Shown: positions 25,856-33,792 of the stretch, piece after piece
Layout: each line of letters opens with the position of its first letter
How positions within the stretch are numbered: the first letter of the stretch is position 1
DNA from: Hymenobacter guriensis
GTDB taxonomy: Bacteria; Bacteroidota; Bacteroidia; Cytophagales; Hymenobacteraceae
DNA: 64,000 nucleotides
Direction of reading: 5' to 3'
NCBI RefSeq assembly: GCF_015773195.1
Contig: NZ_JADWYK010000013.1
Location: 1 to 64,000 of the forward strand
Program-made: the position numbers and the translations under genes
The notes under the pieces: generated by a model
The model's input: the letters and a program-made list of their open reading frames with translations, nothing else
Told to the model about the DNA's origin: nothing
The model's database searches: none

Positions 25856-26212
25856 CTACTGCGGCTTGCCCGTAGGGAGGAGCAGGCGGTGAGCATCGAG
25901 CAGGGAAGGCACTACCAACGGCGCTTCTTCGGCCGGCAGCTGAGCAAACCGCGCCGTGGCCGCCTCGGGCAAATGGCAGAGCACCAGCTGGCGCTGCTGG
26001 CAACGGAGCGTGAAGTCGTAGGCCAGCAACAAATCCACGGCATCCTCCGGCAGCTCGGTCAGCAGGCTGCAGTCCACGCAGATCAGGCGCTTCTCGCTCC
26101 GGCTGGCCCGATGCAGGCCCCGGGCCAGCTTGTGCTGGTCGTTGGGGTCGAAGTCGGGCGCTATAATCAGCAGGTAGCTGTCCGGCAATTGCTCGCGTTG
26201 CACATCCATCAT
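25856..26212 (-). CDS. STAS-like domain protein
   Basis: 118 residues starting MMDVQREQL at 26212; the longer open frame upstream is AT-rich noncoding DNA. The pattern ICVDCSLLTELPEDAVDLLLAYDFTLRCQQRQLVLCHLP resembles a STAS domain (anti-sigma-factor antagonist fold: beta strand, DCS, helix, then a VLCxLP strand). The usual phosphorylated Ser of the DSSG loop is absent. It may be a signalling or scaffold domain. It precedes hisS by 76 bases on the same strand. Moderately uncertain. Confidence 0.5.
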   Translation of the reverse strand: MMDVQREQLPDSYLLIIAPDFDPNDQHKLARGLHRASRSEKRLICVDCSLLTELPEDAVDLLLAYDFTLRCQQRQLVLCHLPEAATARFAQLPAEEAPLVVPSLLDAHRLLLPTGKPQ

Positions 26213-26214
26213 AC

Positions 26215-26420
26215 TGACTATAACACAGGGAAACAGGGAAAAGTGACAGTGGAGGGTAATACGGAATGAGAATTTATTCGGTTTTGATATTTGGGAAAAA
26301 TGTATTAAACAGCTGAAGGTCAATTTAAAATGTGCAGACAGGTAAATATATAATTGACAAAATTTTATAATGAGTGTAAAGTATATAGGGAAATTATGCA
26401 ATTTATGATGACCGGATGAG
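26215..26420 (-). promoter_or_regulatory. AT-rich intergenic stretch upstream of the STAS-like gene
   Basis: About 200 bases of markedly AT-rich DNA with TATAAT-like and AATTTTATAA words lie between the STAS-like gene and the next gene. It probably holds that gene's promoter, but no clear TTG / TAnnTTTG pair was found. The rest of 26213-26583 shows only the hairpin at 26477. Confidence 0.35.
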
Positions 26421-26476
26421 CAGTCAGATGCTCCGCTCGGTACCTGCTTTGTGTGCCAAAACGCCTAAAACGCGCA

Positions 26477-26519
26477 CCGCCCGACTGGCTGCCTCCGGGG
26501 AGAGCAGTTCGTCGGGCGG
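26477..26519 (-). terminator. Hairpin downstream of the small carboxypeptidase-regulatory protein gene
   Basis: CCGCCCGAC (26477-26485) and GTCGGGCGG (26511-26519) are perfect complements with a 25-base loop. On the minus strand they are followed by T-rich GTTTTAGGCGTTTT. It lies 65 bases after the stop of the minus-strand gene. Confidence 0.45.
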
Positions 26520-26583
26520 GGTTGTTCGGGTGCATAGCTACCACCAGAACCAAAGGCGAAAGGGGCGGAAAGTAAGCGGAGGT

Positions 26584-27009
26584 TTAGCCTTGGGGCTGAG
26601 CAACCGAGCAGGTTGGAGCCGTAACGGCAGCGGTGGTTTTGGCGGCTTTGCGGGCACCCAGGGGCTGCAACCGCACGGTACCTACGGCAATGCGGGTTTG
26701 TACGCCATTTACCACGATGCGTGGCTGCTGGGGCTCGAAGCCCAGTACCGTAGTGGCCAGCTTGTACTTGCCGAAAGGCACTTTGCCTACCTGGAACGAG
26801 CCGTCGGCGTTGGTGGCTACCGTGCGAATCACGGCGTTGTCGTCGGCCCGCAGGATGGCTACGGTGGCGCTGGGAATGGGCTCATTGGTTTCGCCGTCGC
26901 GCAGCGTGCCGGTGATGGTGCCGTTGTAGAAAGTGCTAGCGGAAAGCTGAAGGCCAGCCAGAACGAAGGTGAAACCCAGGAGAATGCGGTTGAAGGCGAA
27001 AGTTTTCAT
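26584..27009 (-). CDS. Small secreted protein with carboxypeptidase-regulatory-like domain
   Basis: 141 residues with a signal peptide (about 1-25). The remainder is essentially one carboxypeptidase-regulatory-like beta-sandwich: GTITGTLRDGETNEPIPSATVAIL, TNADGSFQVGKVPFGKYKLATTVLGFEPQ. This is the same module that starts the large receptor encoded upstream at 27811-30279 (SVSGTLLDQSNKQPVPFANVVVL). Here it stands alone. The two genes share a promoter/operator design, suggesting one regulon. Function unknown. Confidence 0.75.
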   Translation of the reverse strand: MKTFAFNRILLGFTFVLAGLQLSASTFYNGTITGTLRDGETNEPIPSATVAILRADDNAVIRTVATNADGSFQVGKVPFGKYKLATTVLGFEPQQPRIVVNGVQTRIAVGTVRLQPLGARKAAKTTAAVTAPTCSVAQPQG

Positions 27010-27210
27010 AGCTCAGAAAGACAAAAAGAAGGAGGCGGATTGGGCGAAGAAAGCAACTGCGGTAGCCGCGGTTCTGCAGCAGAAGCTTCCGGAAGCCCGG
27101 AGAAAAAGCAAGTCGGCAGCGAGAAAGCAGTGGTGCCGAACAAAGACCGGAATCCGGTTACCCAACGCTGGCGAACAGGACTTTCGCGGGGCTGAGTTGG
27201 AAGAACAAAA

Positions 27211-27241
27211 CAAAGGTAATACTTACTACTATGTTTTGCAA
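27211..27241 (-). promoter_or_regulatory. Promoter for the small carboxypeptidase-regulatory protein (TTG-N20-TACCTTTG)
   Basis: On the minus strand, TTG (27239-27241), 20 bases, then TACCTTTG (27211-27218): a perfect Bacteroidota housekeeping promoter. The spacer and -33 box overlap the palindrome TACTATG-N5-CAAGGTA at 27227-27245. The leader to the ATG would be about 195 bases. Confidence 0.75.
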
Positions 27242-27245
27242 GGTA
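27227..27245. promoter_or_regulatory. Operator-like palindrome, copy 1
   Basis: TACTATG (27227-27233), five bases, CAAGGTA (27239-27245): an imperfect inverted repeat placed over the -33/spacer of the promoter. The same 19-base layout occurs at 30576-30594 over the promoter of the large receptor gene. Its form (TACyhTG half-sites) resembles PadR-type operators; this identification is inference. Confidence 0.55.
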
Positions 27246-27392
27246 CCTTCGAAAAATATTTTTTGGTTCTGTTTTTCAGGCTGACCGGGAGTGAAGAGCA
27301 GTTGGCCGGCAGGTGTGAGTGAAGCGGGAAAGGAGGGCGGGAAACGAAGCGGGAAGCGGGTAAGTGCCTGCGTAGAAAAGCTTTGTTACTCC

Positions 27393-27422
27393 ATTAGATG
27401 GGACTTCCTAAAAGAGGGTTGC
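27393..27422 (-). promoter_or_regulatory. Candidate ECF-type promoter (GCAACC-N18-TCTAAT)
   Basis: On the minus strand, GCAACC (27417-27422) is followed after 18 bases by TCTAAT (27393-27398). An AAC-containing -35 with this type of -10 is typical of ECF sigma promoters. No gene starts close behind it; the next start is 380 bases away. Confidence 0.25.
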
Positions 27423-27510
27423 CTGTAGCAGCGGAATTTTTTACAACTCCTTTCAACCCTGAGAAAAACAAGCAAAACAACTGGTTGAAGTAATCCTCGA
27501 AAGAATGGCA

Positions 27511-27540
27511 CAAAGGTACAGGGCCCCTGGGCGGCGTCAA
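27511..27540 (-). promoter_or_regulatory. Isolated promoter inside the 800-base noncoding region
   Basis: On the minus strand, TTG (27538-27540), 19 bases, TACCTTTG (27511-27518) is a consensus Bacteroidota promoter. It fires into 27010-27500, where no convincing coding sequence is seen, so it may make a long leader or a noncoding RNA. The region also holds GC-rich near-repeats of GAAGCGGGAA (about 27320-27360). Confidence 0.5.
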
Positions 27541-27707
27541 CCGCACGATGATGTGAGCAGGCCGGCCACGGCCATAACATCATCGGGCCGGGTGGCCAGG
27601 CAAGCGGAAAGCCTAGGAAGGGAACGGCCGCCAGTGCAGCCCGGCGAGCAGAAGGTGGCTTGGCTACTGGCTGCCTTCCTGCCCTGCTCAGCAGCTTCTA
27701 TAACGAC

Positions 27708-27740
27708 ATACTGCCGGCCTCCAAAGGAAACCGGCAGTAT
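27708..27740 (-). terminator. Perfect 10-bp inverted repeat after the receptor gene
   Basis: ATACTGCCGG (27708-27717) and CCGGCAGTAT (27731-27740) form a perfect stem with a 13-base loop, about 70 bases beyond the stop of the minus-strand receptor gene. No T-run follows on that strand, so termination is likely but not proven. Confidence 0.5.
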
Positions 27741-27810
27741 AACAGCACTAGAAGAAAGAGGGCAACGGAAACACAGCACTCGTATTCGTTGGCCTGGCTG
27801 GCGGGTGTGC

Positions 27811-30279
27811 TTAGCCCCCAAACCCGCCACCACCTCCCTGCGGCTGGCTTTCAATTTTCTTGGGCGGCTTGGTGGCCCCGATGTACCAGGTAAAGCCCAG
27901 CCAGCCCACCCGGGTTTCGTTTTTGTAGCGGTTGCGCACCGTCAGCTCGTCGGTGTTGATTTCGGAGCGGCTCACCTGCGTATCGAAGAGGTCGGAAACC
28001 CGCAGCGTGAGGGCGGCACGGTCCTGGAACAGGCGCTGGCGCAAAGCCAGGTCGAGGCCGCCGTAGGAAAGCTGCCGACCCTGGGCCGTGAGCGTGGCCG
28101 AGCGCCAGGAGCCGGTCAGCTGCACATCGAGCGTGGGCCGGGGCGTGAAGTTGCTGCTCAGGCGCACGTTGCCGGCCACGGTGCGGCGGTTGATGCCATT
28201 GGAGCCATTGGAGGCTACCTCATTGCGGTACAAAGAGCCCGAGGCCGCCACGCGCCACCACTTCGTGAGCGACTGGTTCCAGGTGGCTTCGGCGCCCAGG
28301 TTGGCGGTGTTGCCGAAGTTGCGGTAGGTTTCAGCCGTTACGATGCCGGCCTGGTTAAGGCGTGTGGCCATGGTGTCGATTTCGCGTACCCGCTGCACCA
28401 CGTCCTGCGAAAAGCGCCCGAACAGCGTAGCGGTGATGGAAGCGCCGCCGCTCAGGTTCAGCTGGTGGCCCAGCTCCAGGTTGTGGCTGAACTCGGCCCG
28501 CAGCGCCGGGTTGCCCTGGCGGTAGTTGCGGGCGTCCTGGTAAAGCTGGAAGGGCAGCTGCTCCATAAAGTTGGGTCGGTCGATGCGGCGGGCGTAGCTG
28601 AGCTGCAGGCGCTGCTGCCCGGGCTCTTTGCCCAACTCCTTGGCCAGCGTAGCCGACGGAAACAAGCTCAGGTAATCGAGCCCCACGCGGCCAGTGCCGC
28701 CGCGAACGGTACCACTCAGGTTGGTGTATTCGGTGCGCAGGCCGCTTTGCAGGTTGTAGCCGTGGCCCAGGGTGCGCTGGTACGTCACGTAGGCCGCGGG
28801 CAGCACTTCCTGAATGTTGTACTCCACGGAGCGGGCCGCATCGTGCTCAAACTCGCTGGGCTGGTCGGTGGGGGCCGAGAACAGGTCGGCGGTACCGTGG
28901 TTGTCCGTGGTCTGGATTTTCAGGCCGGTTTCCAGCTTGCCGTTGGCCAGTGGGTAGGTGTAGTCCAGGGTGCCGTACAGGATGCGCGCATCAATGGCAA
29001 ACTCCTGGCGCTGGGTAGGTGCGTTGCTCAACTGCTGGGTGAAAGGCACCTCTCCCGTGATGGACACGAAACCGGCGTTGGCCGTCAGCTCGCGGCCTTT
29101 CTGCTTGGCCCAGGTGCGGCGGTAGGAGGCATCGGTATTCCACACGCGCACATCCACATCCACACGCTGCTGGCCCAGCTGGTCGGGCTTATTTTCCCCG
29201 TCAACTTTCGTGGTCAGCGTCTGGCGGTTGAAGCCCTTTTCGCCTTCCTTCGACGGCGACACGCTGAAGCTCAGGCTTTGCTCCTCACTCAGCTCGTAGT
29301 CCACGCCCAGGTTCAGGGAGTGGTTGATGCGCCGCTCGGTGCCTTTGCCTTCCTGCGTCGTTTCAATCAGGGTGCCATCTTCAAGGCGGGCGGTTTGGGC
29401 ACCCCGGGAGTTGTCGGAAAAGCGCTGGTCGCGGCCGTTGTAGCCGAAGTTCCAGGTGGCTTTGCCCCGGCGGCGGCTCAGGTTCAAGGTGGGGGCGTAC
29501 TTGCTGCCGTTGCCCGCTACCAGCCCAATCTGGCCGTTGGTGCCTTCCTTCTTATCCTTTTTGGTGATGATGTTAATGACCCCCGCGCCCGAGGCATCGT
29601 ACTTGGCCGAGGGGTTCGTCATCACCTCCACCTGCGAGATGCGCGAGGCAGGGAGCTGGTCGAGGCGGGGGCCGGAGCCCGCGCCGCCGTTGCTGGTGCC
29701 GGCGGGCTTGCCGTCAATCAGAATAGTAAGGTTGGAGGAGCCGCGCAGGCTCACGGTGCCATTGGCATCCACCGCCACCGAGGGCACGTTCTGCAGCACG
29801 TTCACGGCCGTGCCGCCCACGCTGCTCAGGTCTTTCTCCACGTTGATGACGCGCTTGCCCAGGTCGTTCTGCACGGTTTCCTTCTGGCCCGTCACCGTTA
29901 CGCCTTTCAATTGAGTAGTAATAGGCGAAAGCGAGAAAGAGCCTAGCCGTACATCCGGGGCCGCAGTGGTAAGCGTTACCGTGCGGCGCACGGGCTGGTA
30001 GCCGATAACCGAGGTTTTCACTAGGTACTTGCCCATGCCCAGGGAGGCCAGCGTGAAGGTGCCGTTTTCGCCGGTTTCGGCGCCCGCCACAAACGTGGAG
30101 TCCTGGGCCCGCAGCACTACCACGTTGGCAAAGGGTACGGGCTGCTTGTTGCTTTGGTCGAGCAGGGTGCCGCTGACGGAACCCGTAGGCTGTTGCTGGG
30201 CAGCGGCGGCCAGCGGAAAGAACATAGTGAGGAGGCCCAGGCCCCGCAGGGTCCGGTAGAGTGGTAGCTGAGTTTTCAT
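27811..30279 (-). CDS. TonB-dependent-receptor-like outer-membrane beta-barrel with carboxypeptidase-regulatory domain
   Basis: 822 residues from the ATG at 30279 (MKTQLPLYRTLRGLGLL), signal peptide ending AAAQQ. First domain (about 30-110) is the carboxypeptidase-regulatory-like module (GSVSGTLLDQSNKQPVPFANVVVL, ENGTFTLASLGMGKYLVKTSVIGY). Then a plug-like domain (about 125-230: VEKDLSSVGGTAVNVLQNVPSVAVDANGTVSLRGSSNLTILIDGKPAG, QVEMTNPSAKYDASGAGVINIIT-type words) and a long beta-barrel to the end. This is the OMP_b-brl_3 layout of Bacteroidota. It has no SusD partner. The cargo is unknown. The promoter carries the same operator-like palindrome as the downstream small gene. Confidence 0.88.
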   Translation of the reverse strand: MKTQLPLYRTLRGLGLLTMFFPLAAAAQQQPTGSVSGTLLDQSNKQPVPFANVVVLRAQDSTFVAGAETGENGTFTLASLGMGKYLVKTSVIGYQPVRRTVTLTTAAPDVRLGSFSLSPITTQLKGVTVTGQKETVQNDLGKRVINVEKDLSSVGGTAVNVLQNVPSVAVDANGTVSLRGSSNLTILIDGKPAGTSNGGAGSGPRLDQLPASRISQVEVMTNPSAKYDASGAGVINIITKKDKKEGTNGQIGLVAGNGSKYAPTLNLSRRRGKATWNFGYNGRDQRFSDNSRGAQTARLEDGTLIETTQEGKGTERRINHSLNLGVDYELSEEQSLSFSVSPSKEGEKGFNRQTLTTKVDGENKPDQLGQQRVDVDVRVWNTDASYRRTWAKQKGRELTANAGFVSITGEVPFTQQLSNAPTQRQEFAIDARILYGTLDYTYPLANGKLETGLKIQTTDNHGTADLFSAPTDQPSEFEHDAARSVEYNIQEVLPAAYVTYQRTLGHGYNLQSGLRTEYTNLSGTVRGGTGRVGLDYLSLFPSATLAKELGKEPGQQRLQLSYARRIDRPNFMEQLPFQLYQDARNYRQGNPALRAEFSHNLELGHQLNLSGGASITATLFGRFSQDVVQRVREIDTMATRLNQAGIVTAETYRNFGNTANLGAEATWNQSLTKWWRVAASGSLYRNEVASNGSNGINRRTVAGNVRLSSNFTPRPTLDVQLTGSWRSATLTAQGRQLSYGGLDLALRQRLFQDRAALTLRVSDLFDTQVSRSEINTDELTVRNRYKNETRVGWLGFTWYIGATKPPKKIESQPQGGGGGFGG

Positions 30280-30559
30280 CGAAAAGAAGGGAGGTTGGAA
30301 GGGCGAAGAGGGCAAAGGGAGTCCGCCCCAACGGCCGCGGCTCCGTTGGAAAGGGTGTTTGCCCGGAATGTAGACACGAGTAGCAGGGGCACTACCTGCT
30401 CAGAGCAGGAGCGCCGCTAAGCCCGTTCCCAGGGGAGCCGCCGGAACCAGAGGTTCCCGGGAGGCGCCACGCTGCCTGGCCCGATTGGCGCAGGGTGGGA
30501 GGGGCCGCCGGGGCGGGAGGAAAAAGCCGCGCCGCCGGGGTATTTGCGAATCAATAAGC

Positions 30560-30590
30560 CAAAGGTAACAGAAGGTACTATGCAACGCAA
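30560..30590 (-). promoter_or_regulatory. Promoter of the beta-barrel receptor gene (TTG-N20-TACCTTTG)
   Basis: On the minus strand, TTG (30588-30590), exactly 20 bases, TACCTTTG (30560-30567). Spacing and -7 box are the same as in the promoter at 27211-27241, and AAATATTT(T/C)TCG lies just upstream in both. The leader to the receptor ATG is about 275 bases. Confidence 0.75.
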
Positions 30591-30594
30591 GGTA
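30576..30594. promoter_or_regulatory. Operator-like palindrome, copy 2
   Basis: TACTATG (30576-30582), five bases, CAAGGTA (30588-30594); identical half-sites, spacing and position relative to the promoter as copy 1 at 27227-27245. Confidence 0.55.
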
Positions 30595-30734
30595 CTTGCG
30601 AGAAATATTTTTGACTGATTGATTTTGCTCTGCCGTCTTAGGCAAGCACCTGGCGAAACCGGGTGCCGCTGCGCGCCCATCTTACCTTATAAAGAGCCAG
30701 ATGGACAAGCCCACAGAGCCGTTGCCTGACGAAG

Positions 30735-30766
30735 GAAAAAAGCCGCCGCACGCCGGCCTGCGGCGG
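30735..30766 (-). terminator. Minus-strand terminator between the receptor and hlyD
   Basis: CCGCCGCA (30743-30750) and TGCGGCGG (30759-30766) form an 8-bp stem; on the minus strand it is followed by CTTTTTTCC. No gene precedes it on that strand, so it may insulate the receptor promoter from transcripts starting in the hlyD regulatory region. Apart from this, the promoters and the sigma-54 sites, 30280-30940 shows no gene. Confidence 0.5.
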
Positions 30767-30795
30767 TGTCCGGTACCCTAAAATGGCCCGCGCAA

Positions 30796-30823
30796 TTCCG
30801 AACACCCTGTCCGGAATCGGACA
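30796..30823. promoter_or_regulatory. Activator binding site upstream of hlyD (TGTCCG-N4-CGGACA)
   Basis: CTGTCCGGAATCGGACAG (30807-30824) is a perfect palindrome with 7-base arms, preceded directly by TTCCGAACACC (30796-30806). The same pair of words occurs upstream of the ABC ATPase gene (38050-38077). Its first base lies 81 bp before the -24 box of a sigma-54-like promoter in both cases, typical of an enhancer site for an NtrC-type activator. Confidence 0.7.
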
Positions 30824-30888
30824 GTTTTTTATTGCCGATAGCAAGGTATTATGTAGATAAATAATTGAAAGATTGGGTTTTATAAAAC

Positions 30889-30905
30889 TGGCACTTCGCT
30901 TGGCT
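30889..30905 (+). promoter_or_regulatory. Sigma-54-like promoter of hlyD-tolC
   Basis: TGGCAC-N5-TTGGCT (30889-30905). The sigma-54 consensus is TGGCAC-N5-TTGC; here the -12 C is G, as in the copy at 38143. It lies 36 bases before the hlyD ATG. Confidence 0.65.
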
Positions 30906-30940
30906 AGGGTAGAGCAGAACCTCTACACGACCGAACGAAA

Positions 30941-32185
30941 ATGGACAGAGCTATTTCCTCCACTATTCAAAACCGCCGCGTCCGTCAGCGCTGGCTGCTG
31001 GTGCTGGCCGGCCTGCTGGCAGTAGCTGCCGCATTGTGGGGCTTCCGCAGCGTGCTGCGCCCCAGCATCAACCAGGCGGATCTGCTCACCACCACCGTCG
31101 AAACCGGCGACGTGGAAGCCACCATCACGGCAGCCGGGCTGGTGATTCCGGCACGGGAGGCCGTGGTCACCAGCCCCATTCAGTCGACCATCCGGCGGGT
31201 GCTGCTCACGGCCGGCGACGAGGTGAAGCCCGGCCAGCCCATTGTGGAGCTGGACAAGGAAATGACGTCCTCCAATCTGGCCAAGCTCCAAGACGAGCAG
31301 CTCCAAAACCAGAACAAGAGCACCGTGCTGCAACTGTCCCTGGAGCGCAGCCTCAACGACCTGGCAGCCCAGGAGCAGGTGCAGCAGGAGAAAGTGCGCA
31401 GCCTGCAGTCGGCCCTGCGCGACGAGCAGCACCTGCTGGGCATTGGCTCGGGCACTCAGGAAAACGTGCGCCAGGCCGAGCTCAACCTGAAGATTGCCCA
31501 GCTGGAATTGCAGAAAGTGCGCCGCCAGATGACCAACCAGCGCCGCTCCAACCAGGCCGATGAGCGGGGCCTGGGCTACACGCGCCAGATTCAGGCCCGC
31601 AGCATTGCCGAGTTGGCCCGCGAGCTGCAGCAGGCTACTATCAGCGCCGACCAGGCCGGGGTGCTTACCTGGGTGAGCGAGGACGTGGGTGGGGCCGTGA
31701 GCAAAGGCCAGGTGCTGGCCCGCGTGGCCGACCTCAGCTCGTTCCGGGTGCGGGCCACCGTGGCCGACACTTACGCCGACTCCCTGCACGTGGGCGACGC
31801 CGTGCGCGTGCGCCTGGGCGGTACAGACCTGACCGGCACCATAGCCTCCATCAGCCCGGCCGTGGAGAAAGGTGTAGTCACCTTCTACGCCCGGCTGGAT
31901 GAAAACCACCACCCCGTGCTGCGGGCCAACCAGCGCGCCGAGGTGTACGTGGTGACGCGGGCCCACCCCCGGGTAACGCGCGTGAAAAATGGGCCCTTCT
32001 ACCAGGGTGGGCGTGAGCAGTCGGTGTTTGTGCTGCAGGATGGGCGCGCCGTGCGCCGCACCGTGCGCTTCGGCGACGCCAACTTCGACTATGTGCAGGT
32101 GGTGCAGGGTCTGCGCCCCGGCGAAGAGCTCATCCTGACTGATATGAAGGACTACGAGCAAGTGAACGAGCTGTCCGTCAAGTAA
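30941..32185 (+). CDS. HlyD/MacA-type periplasmic adaptor of an efflux system
   Basis: 414 residues. One N-terminal membrane helix (about 18-38), then the first half of a lipoyl-like domain (ITAAGLVIPAREAVVTSPIQSTIRRVLLTAGDEVKPGQPIVELD), a long coiled-coil hairpin (about 100-220, rich in Gln, Leu and Glu), the second lipoyl half (ISADQAGVLTWVSEDVGGAVSKGQVLARVADLSSF) and a beta-barrel/membrane-proximal region to the end. It links an inner-membrane transporter to an outer-membrane channel. The TolC gene follows by 30 bases. The likely transporter is the ABC ATPase plus permeases encoded at 38261-42183, under a matching promoter. Confidence 0.9.
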   Translation: MDRAISSTIQNRRVRQRWLLVLAGLLAVAAALWGFRSVLRPSINQADLLTTTVETGDVEATITAAGLVIPAREAVVTSPIQSTIRRVLLTAGDEVKPGQPIVELDKEMTSSNLAKLQDEQLQNQNKSTVLQLSLERSLNDLAAQEQVQQEKVRSLQSALRDEQHLLGIGSGTQENVRQAELNLKIAQLELQKVRRQMTNQRRSNQADERGLGYTRQIQARSIAELARELQQATISADQAGVLTWVSEDVGGAVSKGQVLARVADLSSFRVRATVADTYADSLHVGDAVRVRLGGTDLTGTIASISPAVEKGVVTFYARLDENHHPVLRANQRAEVYVVTRAHPRVTRVKNGPFYQGGREQSVFVLQDGRAVRRTVRFGDANFDYVQVVQGLRPGEELILTDMKDYEQVNELSVK

Positions 32186-32215
32186 AAAATTCCGCCGCTT
32201 CTGCTTTTCTGAGCT

Positions 32216-33712
32216 ATGAAAACCTCTGCTTTTTACCTGGAAGTACTACGCCTCTGGGGCCTGCTGCTGGCTATTGTAGGCTTGGTGCTCGGTGCCGCCA
32301 TCAGTGCCTCGGCGCAGGCTCCGGCCCTCACCCTGCCCCAGGCCATTGAGCTTACCTTGGCGCAGTCGGCCGTGGCCAAGCAGGCCGTGACGGCCCGCGA
32401 AACCAGCTACTGGCAGTACCGCTCCTTCCGCGCCGACTACAAGCCCCAGCTGGTCCTGGAAGGCGTATTGCCCGACTACAGCCGCGCTTATCTGGCAGTG
32501 ACGCAGTTGGATGGTACGACCCGCTTCCAGTACGTGCGTAACAACGCTTCAAATGTGGGCGCTACCGTGACGCAGGGAATCGGCCTGACGGGCGGCAAAA
32601 TTACGGTAAGCAGTGCCCTGCAGCGTTTTGACAGCTTTGAGGGTGCCGGGCAGCGCCTCTATAATACTAGCCCCGTGGCGCTGGGCTTCTCCCAGCCCAT
32701 CGGGGGATTCAACGCTTTGAGCTGGAACAAGCGCATCGAGCCGCTGCGCTACCAGGAGTCGGGCCGCCAGTACGCCCAGGACCGCGAAACCATTGCTCAG
32801 CGCGTGACGGAACTCTACTTTGACGTGCTGCTGCAACAGGTGAATGCCGACGTGGCCCGCCAGAACCGCCAAGCCAGCGCCGATATGCTGCGCATGGGCC
32901 GGGAGCGGTTTAAGCTGGGCCGCCTTTCCGAAAACGACTTACTCTTGCTGGAGTTGAACTTACTCGGCGCCGAGCAGGCCGAAATTCAGGCGGGCGTTGA
33001 AGCGCGCCAGGCCGCCGTGCAGCTCACCAGCTACGCCGGCCTTACGCTCGACCCCACCGTGCCGCTGGCCGTGCCGGCTTTGCTGCCCGCCCTGCAGGTT
33101 TCGGCCGATGATGCCCTGGCCCAGGCCCGCCGCTACCGCCGCGAAACGCTACTATTTCAGCGGCGCCTGCTCGAAGCCGACCGGGGCGTGGCCCAGGCCA
33201 AAGGCACCACCGGCTTTCAGGCCAGCCTTTCGGCTGGTTTCGGGCTGGCCAGCAGCGCCGATCAGCTGGGGCGCAGCTACGTGAACCCCAACGACCAGCA
33301 GCAGGTGCGCCTGGGCTTCTCCATGCCGATTGTGGACTGGGGCAAGACGCGGGCCGCCGTGAAAACCGCCGAGCTCAGCCGCCAGCAGGTGCAGCAGCAG
33401 GTGCAGCAGGAGCAGCTCACCTTCGAGCAGACGGTGCGCGCCCAGGCCGCCCAGCTGGGGGCCCTCAACCAGCAGCTGGCCCTGGCCTCCCGCGCCGATT
33501 CCCTTGCCCAGCGCCGCTACGCCATCAGCCGGGCCACCTACCAGGTCGGCCGCATCTCCCTTACCGACCTCAACATTGCCCAGAGCGAAAAAGACCGCGC
33601 CAAGCGTGCTTACATTGCCGCACTACGCGCCTGCTGGGTGGCGTATTATCAGCTGCGCACCCTCACCCTCTTCGATTTTGAGCGTCAGCAGCCCTTGGTG
33701 GTGGAAGGGTAG
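32216..33712 (+). CDS. TolC family outer-membrane efflux channel
   Basis: 498 residues with a signal peptide (ends ASAQA). The two-fold repeated helical pattern of outer-membrane efflux proteins is visible: LTLPQAIELTLAQSAVAKQAVTARETSYWQYRSF at the start and, in the second half, VRLGFSMPIVDWGKTRAAVKTAELSRQQVQQQVQQEQLTFEQTVRAQ followed by RYAISRATYQVGRISLTDLNIAQSEKDRA. It forms the exit duct with the adaptor encoded just upstream. Confidence 0.9.
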   Translation: MKTSAFYLEVLRLWGLLLAIVGLVLGAAISASAQAPALTLPQAIELTLAQSAVAKQAVTARETSYWQYRSFRADYKPQLVLEGVLPDYSRAYLAVTQLDGTTRFQYVRNNASNVGATVTQGIGLTGGKITVSSALQRFDSFEGAGQRLYNTSPVALGFSQPIGGFNALSWNKRIEPLRYQESGRQYAQDRETIAQRVTELYFDVLLQQVNADVARQNRQASADMLRMGRERFKLGRLSENDLLLLELNLLGAEQAEIQAGVEARQAAVQLTSYAGLTLDPTVPLAVPALLPALQVSADDALAQARRYRRETLLFQRRLLEADRGVAQAKGTTGFQASLSAGFGLASSADQLGRSYVNPNDQQQVRLGFSMPIVDWGKTRAAVKTAELSRQQVQQQVQQEQLTFEQTVRAQAAQLGALNQQLALASRADSLAQRRYAISRATYQVGRISLTDLNIAQSEKDRAKRAYIAALRACWVAYYQLRTLTLFDFERQQPLVVEG

Positions 33713-33792
33713 GAGGAGCTACTAGCAGAGCGGGTATGAAGGAGAAGTGAAAGGCGGTAGGGAATAAGGTGCATTCCTTCATCTTTGTGAGG

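Noticed and set aside
27505..29946. 813-codon plus-strand frame opposite the receptor gene
   Set aside because: The minus-strand frame has a signal peptide, plug and barrel patterns; the plus frame is GC shadow without any recognisable domain.
30807..30830. Palindrome CTGTCCGGAATCGGACAG followed by TTTTTT read as a terminator
   Set aside because: No plus-strand gene precedes it, and the related palindrome at 38062 lacks the T-run but keeps the same 81-bp distance to the promoter, so a binding site is the better reading.
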